DNA of 64,000 nucleotides from Azolla caroliniana. Taxonomy: Eukaryota > Polypodiophyta. The stretch covers positions 2,108,001-2,172,000 of the forward strand of contig JBHGNT010000009.1 in the NCBI GenBank assembly GCA_043228905.1. Reading direction: 5' to 3'. The notes beneath the pieces were generated by a model. It saw only the letters and a list, made by a program, of their open reading frames with translations, did not search any database and was not told the origin of the DNA. Below, one piece after another: positions 22,550 through 35,200 of the stretch (position 1 is its first letter; each line of letters starts with the position of its first letter). Both the position numbers and the translations under genes were made by a program.

Positions 22550-23640
22550 GCCCAATGGTTTAGTCAACAAGCACAAACCCAATGATTCATCTAGAGATGG
22601 AATCAATGACATGATTCAAAAGTCAAGCACATGATCTATGTCTGACTTGATGGCACAATTTATAGTTCTTCGAATAGTGCTACATGAAAAAAGCTACTTG
22701 GTTGCTCAATCTAAATCAACACAATGTGCTCAACTATCATAGTTCACTCTACCCCCACTTGACTCAACGAAAGGTGAAGAAATTGTACCGAGATAATGAA
22801 GAGGTAACCCAATGATTCATCAAGAGATGGAATCAATAACAAGACTGAAAAGTCAATTACATTATCTATGGCCGATGCCACAATTGATAGTTCTTAGACT
22901 AGTGCTACATGAACTAAGCAACTTGGTTGCTCGATTGGCACAATGTGCTTAACTATCGTAGTTCACTTAACCCCCATTTGACTCAACAAAAGGTGAAGCA
23001 GTTGTACCTATGTGACAATAACTCCTCCATATACGCAAATCTCACTAAATGACATCACAAAAGAATGAGACTCAACACAAAAAAGATAAGAAAAATTTCA
23101 GAATAACAAGACTCAAAAGTCAAGCGCATGATCTATGGTCGATGCCACAATTGAAAATTCTTCAACTAGTGCTACATGAACAAAGCAACTTGGTTGTTCG
23201 ATTGTCAAAATGGGCTCAAGTATCGTAGTTCACTCAACCCCCATTTGACTCAACAAAAGGTGAAGAAGTTGTACCTATGTGACAATAACTCCTCCATATA
23301 CACAAATCTCACTAAATGACATCACAAAAGAATGACACTCAACACAAAAAAGATAAGAAAAAATTCAGAATAACAAGACTCAAAAGTCAAGTACATGATT
23401 ATGGCCGACGCTACAATTGACAGTTCTTCGACTAGTGCTACATGAACAAAGCAACTTGATTGCTCGATTGGCACAATGTGCTCAACTATTGTAGTTCACA
23501 CAACCCCCACTTGACTCAACAAAAGGTGAAGAAGTTGTACTTATGTGACAATAAGTCCTCCATATATGCAAATCTCACTAAACGACATCACAAAAGAATG
23601 ACACTCAACACAAATAAGATAAGAAAATCTTCGGTGATCA
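22550..23640. repeat. Tandem array, 267-bp unit, about four copies
   Basis: The word AAGTCAA followed by ATGATCTATG or a variant recurs at about 22620, 22850, 23117 and 23384. The last two intervals are 267 bp and the first, about 230 bp, is a shortened, more diverged unit. Each unit also contains AGTGCTACATGAA, TGCTCGATTGGCACAATGTG, CCCCATTTGACTCAACAAAAGG and ACTCCTCCATATACGCAAATC-like blocks. The array breaks off after AACACAAATAAGATAAGAAAA at about 23630. No stop-free frame spans the units. Confidence 0.9.
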
Positions 23641-24311
23641 ATAAATATGTTGCATTGAATTACTGAAAAAACTTTTCTACATAGGTAAACCACACTCACC
23701 GATGCATGTTCAAGCCCATCTCTTTGTCCACAATCTATATTATTCCTTCCATGAAACTTGGATTACATTCTCTTCAATATTAGATGGGTGGTTGGGGTAC
23801 ATTTGAGGAGATTCCTCAGTTATGCATATTTCGCCACAAACAAGTTTGTCAGTCCAAGTGTCACTCTTTGATATAATGCCTTGGTTTTGGTTTTGGGTTT
23901 TATACATTGTCAATATGGTAGAATCCCTAATGAACGCTTTGAGAGTCACAAATTTCACTCTTACTTCGTTCTTCAGAAAATGTCTTAAGTGTTAAACACT
24001 ACTTGATGAAAATCTTTGGCCCTCCCAAAATTATAATAAGATCTCTCTATGCATAAATAACTTTTCCTAAGCTAATAAAGGAAATGTAACTTGGACAACT
24101 TTATGTAACAAATCAATAAACCACAAAGAACAAATAAAGAAGAGCTTTATGTGCATGCAAGAGGGGAGGAATTGTGGATGAAGTTTATAAAATAATAAAG
24201 GAGGGACAAGTGAGTTTCTTAATGGAATTTAGCATAACAATATTATAAAAAATAGACCTTCGGATTTATATAGACATACATGTTGATGCAAATTTTGCTA
24301 CAAGATGAGTA

Positions 24312-24700
24312 GGTGTTGCATTGCATTCATAGGGCAAATTTATAGTTTTCATTCTTTGTGTTGTGGAAAATATGCATTGTCAATGAACACATTGTTGTGT
24401 GTATAAATTAACAAGCTTTACTAATATAACATCGTGTTTAGACATTTAGGTCTTAGAATTTTTGCCAGCCAGAAGACATAATGTGGGAGGTCTAAAATCT
24501 CCTTATGAAGGTGTTGCAATGTATTCATGGGGCAAATTTATGGTTTTCATTCTTTGTATTGCAGAAAATGTGCCATTGTCAAAAAACAAATTAAAACCTG
24601 AAATTACAAGGAGCTTTACTATTGCGTGTTTAGAAATTTATGTTTTAGAAGTTTTGAGACCTACAAGACATTATGTGGGAGGTCAACAATCGCCTTCATA
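24312..24700. repeat. Tandem duplication, 198-bp unit
   Basis: GGTGTTGCA...GGGCAAATTTATRGTTTTCATTCTTTG starts at 24312 and again at 24510. Both copies end with ...CATTATGTGGGAGGTC-type sequence. Confidence 0.8.
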
Positions 24701-24954
24701 TCTTAAATCTCTGATATAATTTGTTATCATGGTGTCACTGTTGCTACTAGTATGTTGTTAGTAGTAGTTACCATGATTATCTAGGCCTCAACCTAATTAG
24801 GTCTCATCTTCGTTAAATAATTGTGCTCTAGTCTCAAGTTTGAGAAATATGTTTAATAATTTCCCTATATGATGTCACTCACCAAAATCATTACACCCAA
24901 ATTTCACACCTCTATTACTGCATACATATTCTCTTGATTTATTATATCCCATTG

Positions 24955-25020
24955 TGGAATATAGGTGTTGAATCCATGACTTTCTAGTCTCTAATGGATA
25001 ACCTTACGAACTGAGCCACA
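24955..25020 (-). repeat. tRNA-like sequence (possible SINE head)
   Basis: On the minus strand, TGGCTCAGTTCG matches an A box and GGATTCAACACC, about 45 nt later, matches a B box with one mismatch. This is the layout of a tRNA-derived pol III promoter. No complete tRNA fold or body was recognised. Confidence 0.4.
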
Positions 25021-25977
25021 TTCTCTCTCTCTCAATTTTTTTTTAATTTAATTTAATTTATACCCCATTTTTGTTGTAAATCAATTGTCACATGGGCCAA
25101 ATTTGGCCTTAGAAGACGTTAATATCTCTCTCTCTCTCTCTCCCTCCTGTACATGTTCAAATCTCACTAATTGTACTAATTTAGCTGAACAAATGGAAAG
25201 CACCATAGTATGAACCATACGCGCATTCCCATTCAAGAATGTTTCAATCATTTGAGTGTGGTAAACACCCTCAAAGTATGGCAAATACCATACTTTTGTA
25301 TTCATTATTTATTATAAGGTAATTTTATTTTTAGGTAAGAAAGTTAAAAGTGGATAAAAAAGACATAAGAATGTTTTGATAACATACGCATTCGTATGAA
25401 AAAAGAATGTTTCCCAATGCATTCGAGTATATTACATAATATGGAAAGCACCATCTTAATTGTATAGATTGAACGCATGTCATTTTGGTCTTCACCGAAC
25501 AACCATATATACTAACTAATTGGTCAAACATCTCCATTAATATGTGCTTGGACTAGGAATAATACAAAACAATGACACGTCTAAGCTAAGCCAAAAGGTT
25601 AATAACAAAAAATAAACAAAACTAAATCAAGTCATGTTATTATACCATGCAATAGATACTCTGTTTCCTCATCCACAATTGGTTCCAAACACTTTACAAA
25701 TTCCTTTTTTATCATATAACAATCATGCCAAATGTGCTCAATCTCAAAATCTTATCCCACTTGAAGATTACGAGACCTAAGTCCAAATGAGAGAAGGTCC
25801 ATTGTGTTAAAACCATGGTCCATGGTGTGCATCACCAACCATATGACCACATAATATACAAACAAACCTAAGTAATTTTGTTCAATGAGTACAAAATGGA
25901 AACTTCCAAGTATAATGCCTCAATTAAATGGGTTGTATGAGATGACATAATACAACCTTGGGAATCCCATGAGGATC

Positions 25978-28900
25978 TTACGGTCCTTTCTTGACAATGT
26001 GATTTCCTCCGGTTGACAATTTGTACAAATAAAATAAAGCCATCACCCCACTGCAGTAAAAGATAGAATAAGTAAGCTTTAAAACTAAAATCATCCTCAA
26101 TAAAATGAGCACGAGAAGTTCAATAAATACAATCAGTTTACATACTGTCACGTAAGCATTGTGTTTATTTTTAGACAGAGATATATACACAAATTTTCAC
26201 AAGCAATTACTTGATTTTTTTATCTACATATGTGTATTTGTGATTTCATGTGGAGTCTTTAGTATATCTAGTCTATTCAACCATTTTCACATATGTTACA
26301 AATGATGATTATATTTTTAAAATGAAGGTCGAGGTTGAGAAAACATAGCAAACAAAGTGCAGATCGAGAACGACATGAACACACTGGTATACAATTTCAC
26401 TCACAGTATCTCTCTCATGGTAACCCTCTTCTGAGGTGAGAGGCCCTTATATACAATATCTCATGGTAACTCACAGTATCTCTGCAATATTCAATCTGAG
26501 GTGAGAGGCCCTTATATACAATTGTTTGTCCAGTGCATACATGACACTCCTAGAGTAATCTGAGTGTATACTTTATCATTATATTAGAAATGGTTTCCTT
26601 ATCATAACGACATACCAATAACTCTAAAAAAAAACGTTGTCGATTCAAATCTAGACAAACTTTTGTTTAATATATTTTATTTACACTTATTGAATATGGT
26701 CTAGTATGTTTAATTCAAAAACCCAACGGTAGCGATTATCTAATATTAGTCACATTGTTGATCAACAATATGGTTTTGCTGCAATAGTGCTTATAAATTC
26801 TCTTGAGATTCCAGTCTCCCATCTCTATCCTGAATGCATTTTTGCTTCATGGTGTATTTATACTTGGGCCCTAGGAAAGTAATCCTCAATTCCCTCCAAA
26901 CAAGGCACAGATTCAAATTTCCCTCACTCTAATTTGAAGGTACAATTCCGGAACCAAACTCACGTTCTCATAAAATTTAAGGAAAAAACACAAAATACCA
27001 TTAACTTGTTGGTTTATTTACCAAAAACACCTTGCTACAGAGGGGTATGATGAGTGATTTGATATACGCCTAAATAGATAGGACTAAATTTCTGTTTTTC
27101 CCTAGAATTAAACCTATTTTCAGTGATTTTGATAGTATGTCATATATGATTGTAAGATTCGGGTTTTCACATTGACAACCTGTGCTTTAACTGAATAATT
27201 CTTCATGTATAGCAATACAAGAACAAGAACCAACCTGATACCAGCCACTATCCCTGCAGGCATTATCTTTCCAGTATCTAGATATCGTTGTCCCATCACC
27301 AAAGTCAGCACAACTGAAATAACTGTAGTAGAAAAGATGCAATATCAGCCATACATCACATTCAATGTGTGAAACCTATATTCATTCATGCAAGTTAAAG
27401 GTAGATGGGCCATATGTCATGTTACAAGACAACAAGAGGATGATCACCAATTCAAAGAAAGGACATTTCATGCATATTGCACCATGTATACTTTGCATTA
27501 AGGCACATGCATTACACTAAATGAGGTACTAGTCTTTAAATTTGTGATCAATTTTCTCTACAATTGTATCAACATTTACAAAGAGAAGAAAGCATAATGA
27601 CACAAGTTCATGATCTGGCATGGTAAGGCTCAGAACATTTTACAACAGAAGAAATACATGATGGAGTTATATATTGAATATGAACCAAACCACATCTTGA
27701 GGATATTGACCAATCCAATAATAAAAGGATAGCATACGGAATTGAACGGTTTCATGAGTTTTAGGCTTCCTGGGTTTGGAATCTTGAACTTACATTCCGT
27801 TTCATTTCAGCAAATGCAAAATGTTTACGTAACACGTGATGCATATTAAGATAATTGGATTTTGATGATAATATCATTAATATTGTCATTAAAATTAAGA
27901 TAAAAATGAAATGATATAATATCATCCTCAAAAGACACAACATCTTTGTTTTCTCTCAATATACATAATGCGTATCAAGTAAAAATGAATTATATTATAT
28001 TCAGAAACAACAAAGATAAAAATAAAATGATATAATATCGTTCTCAAAATATCAAAATGGCCTATGAGACTAAAGAAATTACAATCAGGTGAAGTACTGT
28101 CTAATAACAAGGAAAAATGAAGAGAGAAAATGAATTCTACCAATGGTATATAGAAAGGGAATGGAATGGATAACACATCAATAATGGATCGTAAATTGAG
28201 TGAGGCCAGTAGTACCACTAATAAAAATACGAAGGTTATTCATCCCATTAGATCCCTCATTTGCCTCTCTACAACGCGAGAGAGAGACGATGAGAGAGAG
28301 AGAGAGAGAGAGCGTAGTATACTCTCAATTTATGCCAAACTGTTTCATAGAAAGAACTGAAACGAGAGAATTATTAATGGCAGCAGTTCTAATTGAAAGA
28401 AAATCCAGAACTTTGAACAAATCAAATTAACAAAGACTTGTGAGCTTTACAGAACTAATTTATAAGATATCAATCTTGCCATACAGTTCCACTGAAAGAA
28501 TTGAAGGAGATGATGAGAATAGATATCACTGCAAGACATCAGTTCAGCAAGATATCTCGAAGAGTAACAATATCAAACCTTGACGAAATTGAACAGCAGA
28601 AAAACGAACAAGATTAATGGACTGTGTAGAATATTGAAGTTTATGTGATCGTAATCAGAAAGAATTGAAAGGAGAAAAATGTTAGCAGCAAATAAAAAGA
28701 GAATAGGTCTAAAGATTGTTTACATAAGAGAAATGGCTAAGGAAAGAGAAGGTTAACTGTTTGGAGAATCAAATCATAGAATCTAATCTCAATTTTACCA
28801 AGCAGTGCATGAATCCATATAGTTCCATAGAACAATTTGAAAGAAATAATGATTAATTCTGATGCAATCATCGAGTGTAAGAATCAGTTTCATGACTCTT

Positions 28901-29818
28901 TTACAAGCAAGGGAAACACTGCAAGCTGATTAAACTCAAGAAAACTGGCCAGATCAAATCTAAGAAACATGAAAAGGAGTTCAACGGAGACAATGCCTAA
29001 AGACTGTTTATGAGAGAGAAATGAAAAGAGAATCCGTTAGGAGAGAAGCATTGAAAGAAAATCCAATTTTTGTTGATAAATGAGAAAAAAAAAGCTCTAG
29101 ATCATATGCTTAAAAAAGGATCTGCTTAATGACCTAAGCTTACATACGGTTTTATAAACAAGAGAAGGAAAAGGGATGAAAATAAAATTCTGGGTGTTTC
29201 AAGCAAGATTTTTTTTATTGCAACGAATTAACGAAAGCTATGATTAGAAATTGATTTACCACATCAACCTACACAAACTGGTTCATTGAAGGAGACGGTG
29301 CTTTAAAATATGTTTACAAACGGGAAAAGAAAAGTAAGAAAAAGAAAAGTGAAAGGAAAAAATCTCCATCTTTCTGAAAAAACAGTCAAGATCAGATAAA
29401 ATGAAGCTTTTTGATGCAATCGCAATAAAAAATACGAAGAAATCTAAAGACATAGAGAAATCTTAAATGTTTGAAGCAAACAATCCGAGGAAAGAAATAA
29501 TCCTTAAATTCTATTACTAGACGAGAAATAGAAAGGCTACGTGCTTGAAGGAACGAAGAGGGTAGGAGATGGTGCATAAATTCAATCAACAAATGAGAAA
29601 GGCAAAGAGAAAACGCCACCTGTTTGAAGAAACAAAGCGAGGAAAGAGTTGGATCCTTTATAGAAAGCTTGAAGACTGAGGTATCCGGTGAATAAAAGCA
29701 GAGATCCTGAGATGCCTCCTCCGAGGAGAGACGGAAAGCTTCGTTTGAGAAGGAAACCTAGAAGGCCTCCTGCAAGAACAAGGGCGCCATAAGGGAACGT
29801 GAAGCAGAAATCGTGCAT
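25978..29818 (-). CDS. FAX/Tmem14-family membrane protein (FAX5-7-like)
   Basis: Three exons on the minus strand: 29818-29620, 27313-27235 and 26050-25978. They are joined by GT-AG introns and their lengths (199, 79, 73) give an unbroken 116-aa protein. It is almost entirely membrane segments: about residues 8-25, 30-52, 55-77 and 90-108, with glycine-rich helices, the PYGALVLAGGLLGF start, MGQRYLDTGKIMPAG between helices 3 and 4, and SGVMALFYLYKL at the end. Length and pattern match the short Tmem14/FAX proteins of plants. Relatives move fatty acids or lipids across organelle membranes, and the short forms lack a plastid transit peptide, consistent with a secretory-membrane location; substrate is inferred. 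The start is the ATG at 29818, which gives the usual family N terminus. Intron 1 (2.3 kb) carries a degenerate repeat array. Confidence 0.9.
26401..26540. repeat. Tandem duplication in intron 2 of the FAX gene, 70-bp unit
   Basis: TCACAGTATCTCT at 26401 and again at 26471, with TGAGGTGAGAGGCCCTTATA following in both copies. It lies just beyond exon 3 on the upstream side. Confidence 0.75.
28330..29620. repeat. Degenerate tandem repeat in FAX intron 1
   Basis: A diverged module recurs about every 100-190 bp: GTTC-AT-GAAAGAATTGAAGGAGA...TGATG, then AAAGA(C/T)TGTTTA(C/T)..GAGA(A)AAG, then GAGAGAA. Examples lie near 28345, 28490, 28660, 28820, 28975 and 29280. Purine-rich blocks run up to the exon 1 donor. 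Confidence 0.5.
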
Positions 29819-31963
29819 AGTTTCTCTCGTCTGCTTCCTCCTCCTCCTCTTTCTCTTTTCTTTTTCGTAAATTCTTCTTCTTCTTCTTCTTCTTCTTCTT
29901 CTTCTTCTCTATGTCTCTTTTTCGGAATGTGAAGAGAAGAAGAAGACGAAGAAGAAGAGGAAAAGATGGAGACGAAAGACTTTTGCGTTTTGCTTTTTGC
30001 CTTTTGCTTTTTGCCTTTTGCCCATTTCACCCATTGACATACATTTTTTAATTCAATAGCATGTGCTTTCCACACACTTTCGATCATGTTGACATTCTCT
30101 TCACCAATGCCCAATGCCTACATACGTGCATTCTTAATTAACACCTTGGGCTTGTTCCCATGATGTGGATCCAAAACAACCTGCCCGTGAGTTGGGCCCA
30201 TCTACAATTGTGATATCATTGCACCATAGAATCAAGAAGAAGCACCCCACCTTGTTTCCAGAGTTTTGTGTTAGGGGTTGCATGCACAACTTCAGAATCG
30301 AGATGTCTGTACCAAACTACAATTCTAATCCAAACACATCTGACTTGATCGATGAGATTCGAAACAGATTTAATCATCGAGATTTGATATGGCAAATGTA
30401 CATAAGAATTGACAACCCTACAATTATATGATTAATCCATCGTCTCCGAACAAATCGTGCTCTATAAGGAACAGTTTGATGTCCATGTGAACGAGTCTGC
30501 CCAAGTTTAAGCAATGGGATTGTTACCATGCCAATTAATACAATGCCTCATGTACCCTTATGTAGAGCAATATTAACTTTACTTCTTATGAATACACAGT
30601 GATGGAATCCCCATTGCTTGGGTTAAAGATTGTCAGTTCTCCCTCTCTTTACATGGGATATAAAACGTCCTTGCCCATGCTAAAAGAAATGAAGGTAGAA
30701 TTTTTATTCTAATTCTACCATAGCAAGGTACATTGTTATTGATAACATTATGTTGATTTTCTTTTCTCTTGGTATGCTTTGAGTTGATCTCTGGATCAAC
30801 AATTTTCTTTTGTCTTCCATTGTTTGGACATTCAAGAACATGCACGTTAAACCATGATGAAAGCTATGGGCAAGAGATATATCTACATCTACCTGCACAA
30901 GGTCATGTTGAAAAGGAGAGCACACTCAATTGCATTGTGGAACTTGAGGGACTTGCATGCACACTCAATACTTCTATGAGAGAAAAGTAGTAGGATAAAA
31001 AAGAATCATTCATCTGTTGTAAGTGTTTGCTATCCCTAACGAGAAAACTACTAAATATCTATATTCGAAGCACGCACAACCCAAAAAACTAAAAATTATT
31101 GTATAAATAGTATCAACGTGATGGAGCAAATGCAAGTTTGCAAGGTGCCATAAATAAGTTTTATCTCAAGGTTATATACCATACTGGTATGCCATGTTTT
31201 TATTCGCCCATTGACTCACGATTAGCATATGACCTCGTACACAAGACTAAGTGAAGCTCTCTATATGCTTTTTTATTGTTAATCATCATACTAGCAAAAC
31301 TTTATTAACAATTTTTCTCTAACCAATGTCACGTCATCAACTGAAACCAACTCGTCCACATCTTTGTGATGTTTTATTCCTTCTTTGCAATTAATCATGA
31401 AAATAAAAATAAATATTTGAATAAAGCATTCCCCAAGTATTAATACTTGGATACACAAACCAAAGATACATGTGTATCTAAATATGTGTGAAGAGAGAGG
31501 TTGCATGAACAATCATGCATATTACTATGCAATATGACATGATATAGGAGTCGTAAACCATTAACATTTTTGCCTTTTCGTATAGAATAATGAATACACT
31601 GCTGGGTTAAATCTGTTTTACAGAATGAGATTAGTCCATGGTCAAGAGCTTATTGTACATCTTTAAGTTGTAACCATTGAATATAGAATCAATGAATAAC
31701 AATGCTGCCAAAGAATAATCTTTCATTGACGTCGTCAAAATATGACGGAGAATATATTTCTCTTGATTTTCTATCCACGTCTGTTCACGACTGGCTCTTC
31801 TTCAATATAGTCCATAGCCAAATCTTGTTTGTTTCTGTCACTTGAAAACATCTCTACATGGCATTCATTCTTGGTTAAATCTTTAAAAAAGTGACATTTC
31901 TTTGGGTATATGCAAAAATATCCCATTAGGCATTTCTCTTTTACTCTTCTTGTGACATGTTTT
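29819..31963. other. Intergenic: FAX promoter side to 3' end of the mannosidase gene
   Basis: The first 300 bp upstream of the FAX start (minus strand) contain CT-rich sequence, a (TTC)n microsatellite near 29877-29906 and a repeated TTTTGCC(T) motif near 29985-30020. The rest is AT-rich. Two short frames (30165-30431 and 30769-30990, plus strand) look unlike any protein I know and have no supporting signals. Confidence 0.5.
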
Positions 31964-32209
31964 CTATGGTGCTGTTTCCCATAACCCACAATATCCAGAG
32001 AAACTGCAAGTTCTCCGTTTGCAAGATGATGCATCAATTCCACAATCTCGACTAGATTTACACTTGTGATCTGCTGTTTGGTCCAAAACATGGCAAGCAC
32101 TCTCAACCATCAGAGTTTCATCCTGAAGGGATAGAAATCCTCTGAAGTTTGGGCACACCTTCAATTGCATAGCACTACCACATCTCTCTCCCACTTTTCC
32201 TGGTTCTTT
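31964..32209 (-). other. Predicted terminal exon of the mannosidase gene (Cys-rich tail)
   Basis: 82 codons including the stop, following an acceptor (AAAAATCCACAG) in the phase required by exon 14. It encodes a tail with VCPNFRGFLSL and then a block of evenly spaced cysteines (SACHV, CKSSRDCGID, CKRRTCSFSGYCGLW), as expected of a secreted or ER-luminal domain. No competing exon was seen in the 4.8 kb intron. Confidence 0.65.
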
Positions 32210-35200
32210 CTGTGGATTTTTTTAAAAACAATTAGCTTGGTGTGGGCTTCATTGATTAAGCATTTGAATATTTTTAGATTATTATTTGGGGAATTGAAAG
32301 AGAGAGAGTGAGAGAGACTCTCTCTCTCTAATATTAACCTGATTCAAACCATGCATCAGAGGAAATGGCGACAAAAGAACAGAAAGAAGAATAATGATAC
32401 ACATTTGATGAAGTGGCTCAACATCTATGGCTTTGACATCGAGGACTTTTGCCACTGGTCAGATATCCTACACCTCTCTAACATGATGACAGGAGCTGGA
32501 AAGATCTACGGCAACTGTATACCCAGAAAACGTGGATCACACCAACAGAGCCTCTTCCCACAGATCATTTCATGACCTTGTCACATAAAAAAACCGAGGT
32601 AATTGCATGTCTACATACCCCATAGCCCAACAAAGCAATAGGCCAACTCAGAGTTTCTTCCGACCAGCTAGAAATTGAAGCAGGATGTGCACATTGCATA
32701 CCTATAATGCAAAGACTTTGCGAGTTCTGTGAAGCGGAGGTTGAGGGTGAGGAACGTTGTGTGCAGATGCCTAGCTTCCAAGCACATCCGACAGAAGAAT
32801 GTCACCTTTGAAGACCACAAGATTTTAAAAATGATGGAGAAGGCTGACACAAGGAACGTTGGATAAAGTTTGCTCAAGCTTCAAAAGTATAGGGAATCAA
32901 CCCTTATATCACATCTCCACTGAAAACGTGTGGTTTAGTCACCATGGAACGAGTAGAAGAATGCTAACAGAGACCATACATACCAAGATTCAAGAATGAG
33001 TAATAGAAGCACCAAATCATGAAGATCATTGTTTCAAATGAATGATCAACTAAATGAAATTTGTCATCACTGAAAGAACTTAGTAGGCCTTGACGAACCA
33101 AGGTGAGTGAATGAGTAGATTTCATTATCATATGAGAGTTCATAGAAGTTTAGCCGCAAATCTAGGGTTTCATGGTTTTGGAACATCATATTATTAAAGT
33201 GAGCACTTCAGCCAATTAGACAATGTGAACTGCTTAAAAATGTACACGCAGGCAGACCAAAAGCAAAAAGACCAATGTATAATGCTTGTACAAGCAAAAT
33301 ATCACTAGAAAGCTTCAGAGGAGCTCCTGGGAGAAAAATGTCAAAGTGTAAATGAGGAGATTCCTGGGTGTGTTGAAGTCCCCAACAACCACCCACTTAA
33401 AAGGCCCAAGGAGGCTCTTTTAAGGTACGTAACTTCGATTCCCTCTACGTAATCTTGATATTGTCCATAGTGGAGGCTCTTCATAAGAACATCTACAAGA
33501 GTCTGATGTTTTGACCTTGATTGACAAGATCAGACCAACTTGAAGTATCTCCCAAATGAAATGGTCCTCACATCAATGTGTTTTGTGTGGGCATGAAACA
33601 TGGCATTGTTAGTCAGACATATGCAGGCACTCTGGCTATGACAACCAAATGTTCTCTTAGGCATACTATACTGACTGCGCTGGTCCCTCCGGATGGGATA
33701 TGCAAGAAAGCTGGAGCTGGATACAGGATATCAGCCGGATCGACCAGTAGTCGATCGGCTAAGGCATCAGCCACAAGCTGATCAGTCCAAACAAGAGCTG
33801 GATATGCGAATCGGATGAAGGCTGGCAGAGAGCCGAATGACGGTTAGGCCGTAGCCAATTGGAGGCTACATTTATAAATAGCCCATACTTGTGTATTAGT
33901 ATAAATACACCTAGGGCTAACATATTGTATATGTAGATCAGAGTTGTAATCATTGTGTGCCTAGTGACTCGTGAGAGTGAGAGTGAGAGTGAGAGTGTGT
34001 GTGTGTGTGTGTGTGTGTATCAGTCTGTAAGACCAAGACGAGCTTGAGGTCGTTGCCTGTGAGTCTCTTGTATACTCATCCTCATAGTGATTCTGTTTGG
34101 AGTCTGTGGGCTCCTGTGGTTTTTCCCCATTCAGGGTTCCCACGTTAAAATCTCGTGTTCTGGTATCTGTGCTTCTCTGTCTCCCGTTTTTCTTTCGTGT
34201 CTTGTCTCTCTCATTTCGCTTGCTAGCCGGTTGTGGCCGGTCCCACATTCGCATCACATAAGCATGCTAACCAAGTGGCTTCTTTGGAAATCTCAATAGC
34301 TGAACCTACTCTCTGAAGTCTAAAGCACCATGAGCCATTAGTGATCAAGATCTTCATAGAAAATGCAGCATTCAGCTGCTGTTTTAGAATTTAAGGTGCT
34401 CATGACTAAAGCAAAAAAGAATTAGAGTGATGTGAACTGGAAAAACAGACCAGCCAATTGTGCCATCTGGGAATAGAATTTGAAGACGGCTATTTTATGA
34501 AATAAGAGAAACATACCACTGCCTCTTCAAACAAGGCTTTCTTGTACGATATTCTAATAAGAGTTCACATCAAGGAATATGTGAGTCTCAACCGAGTGAA
34601 TCCTAGTCTTCATAGAAGATTATATCCCTTTGAGCTGATCAACTGAGTTTCAAACAATCTCAATATTATTGATTAGTGTTGTCATACCAACCACAACACC
34701 ACAACACCACACAAATTCCTGTGATTGGTTAGCTTGCAATCCCAGATATCTTGCTCTCCTACCCATACGATTTGGACATCTTTCATCTCCTTTAAGTAAC
34801 TCCTCCAAAACTGAATTGGCAATCCTCATCTCAGCAGAATCCTTCTAGACACCTGATTCAGTTGTTGGTAAAACTCCAATAGTATTAGGGCCCAATCCAT
34901 TTCACAAATGTCCCCAAACAATTGTCTCCTTTTCTCGAAGTGTTAGCATGCCCACTTCACCCCATCCAAATTCCCCCCAAGGCCATTAGTGATATTTTCT
35001 TATTCTAGAAGACTCTCCAAATCCATTCAATCTTTTAGATCCACCACCTTTAGGAAGAGTAGAAATTTGTCTGGTCTGAGCGGTGCTTGGCTGCGCACTA
35101 GAAGTCAGCCAAATCTTCCGTCAAAATTGCCAAACACTGCCAAAATAGACATCATTTTCCCATTTGATTCCATCCATTCAATGAAATCACACATCATCCT

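Larger units (their letters stand above)
21748..25977. other. Intergenic, repeat-rich, no gene recognised
   Basis: Holds the 267-bp tandem array (22550-23640), a two-copy 198-bp duplication (24312-24700), a tRNA-like remnant (24955-25020) and a (CT)n run near 25123-25142. No reading frame resembles a known protein. Confidence 0.6.

Noticed and set aside
22550-23640. CRISPR-like array
   Set aside because: Units are 267 bp without short identical repeats and unique spacers, and the genome is eukaryotic.
27242-27313. Earlier donor (GCTG/GTATCAGG) for FAX exon 2
   Set aside because: It would place a stop at the start of exon 3; the donor seven bases later (ATCAG/GTTGGT) keeps the frame and gives the family sequence.
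30165-30431. 88-codon frame upstream of the FAX gene
   Set aside because: No recognisable domain and no neighbouring exon in phase; could be a small gene but nothing supports it.
31771-32106. 111-codon minus-strand frame overlapping the mannosidase last exon
   Set aside because: It overlaps in another frame the exon whose phase and cysteine pattern fit the mannosidase gene, so it is taken as a shadow.
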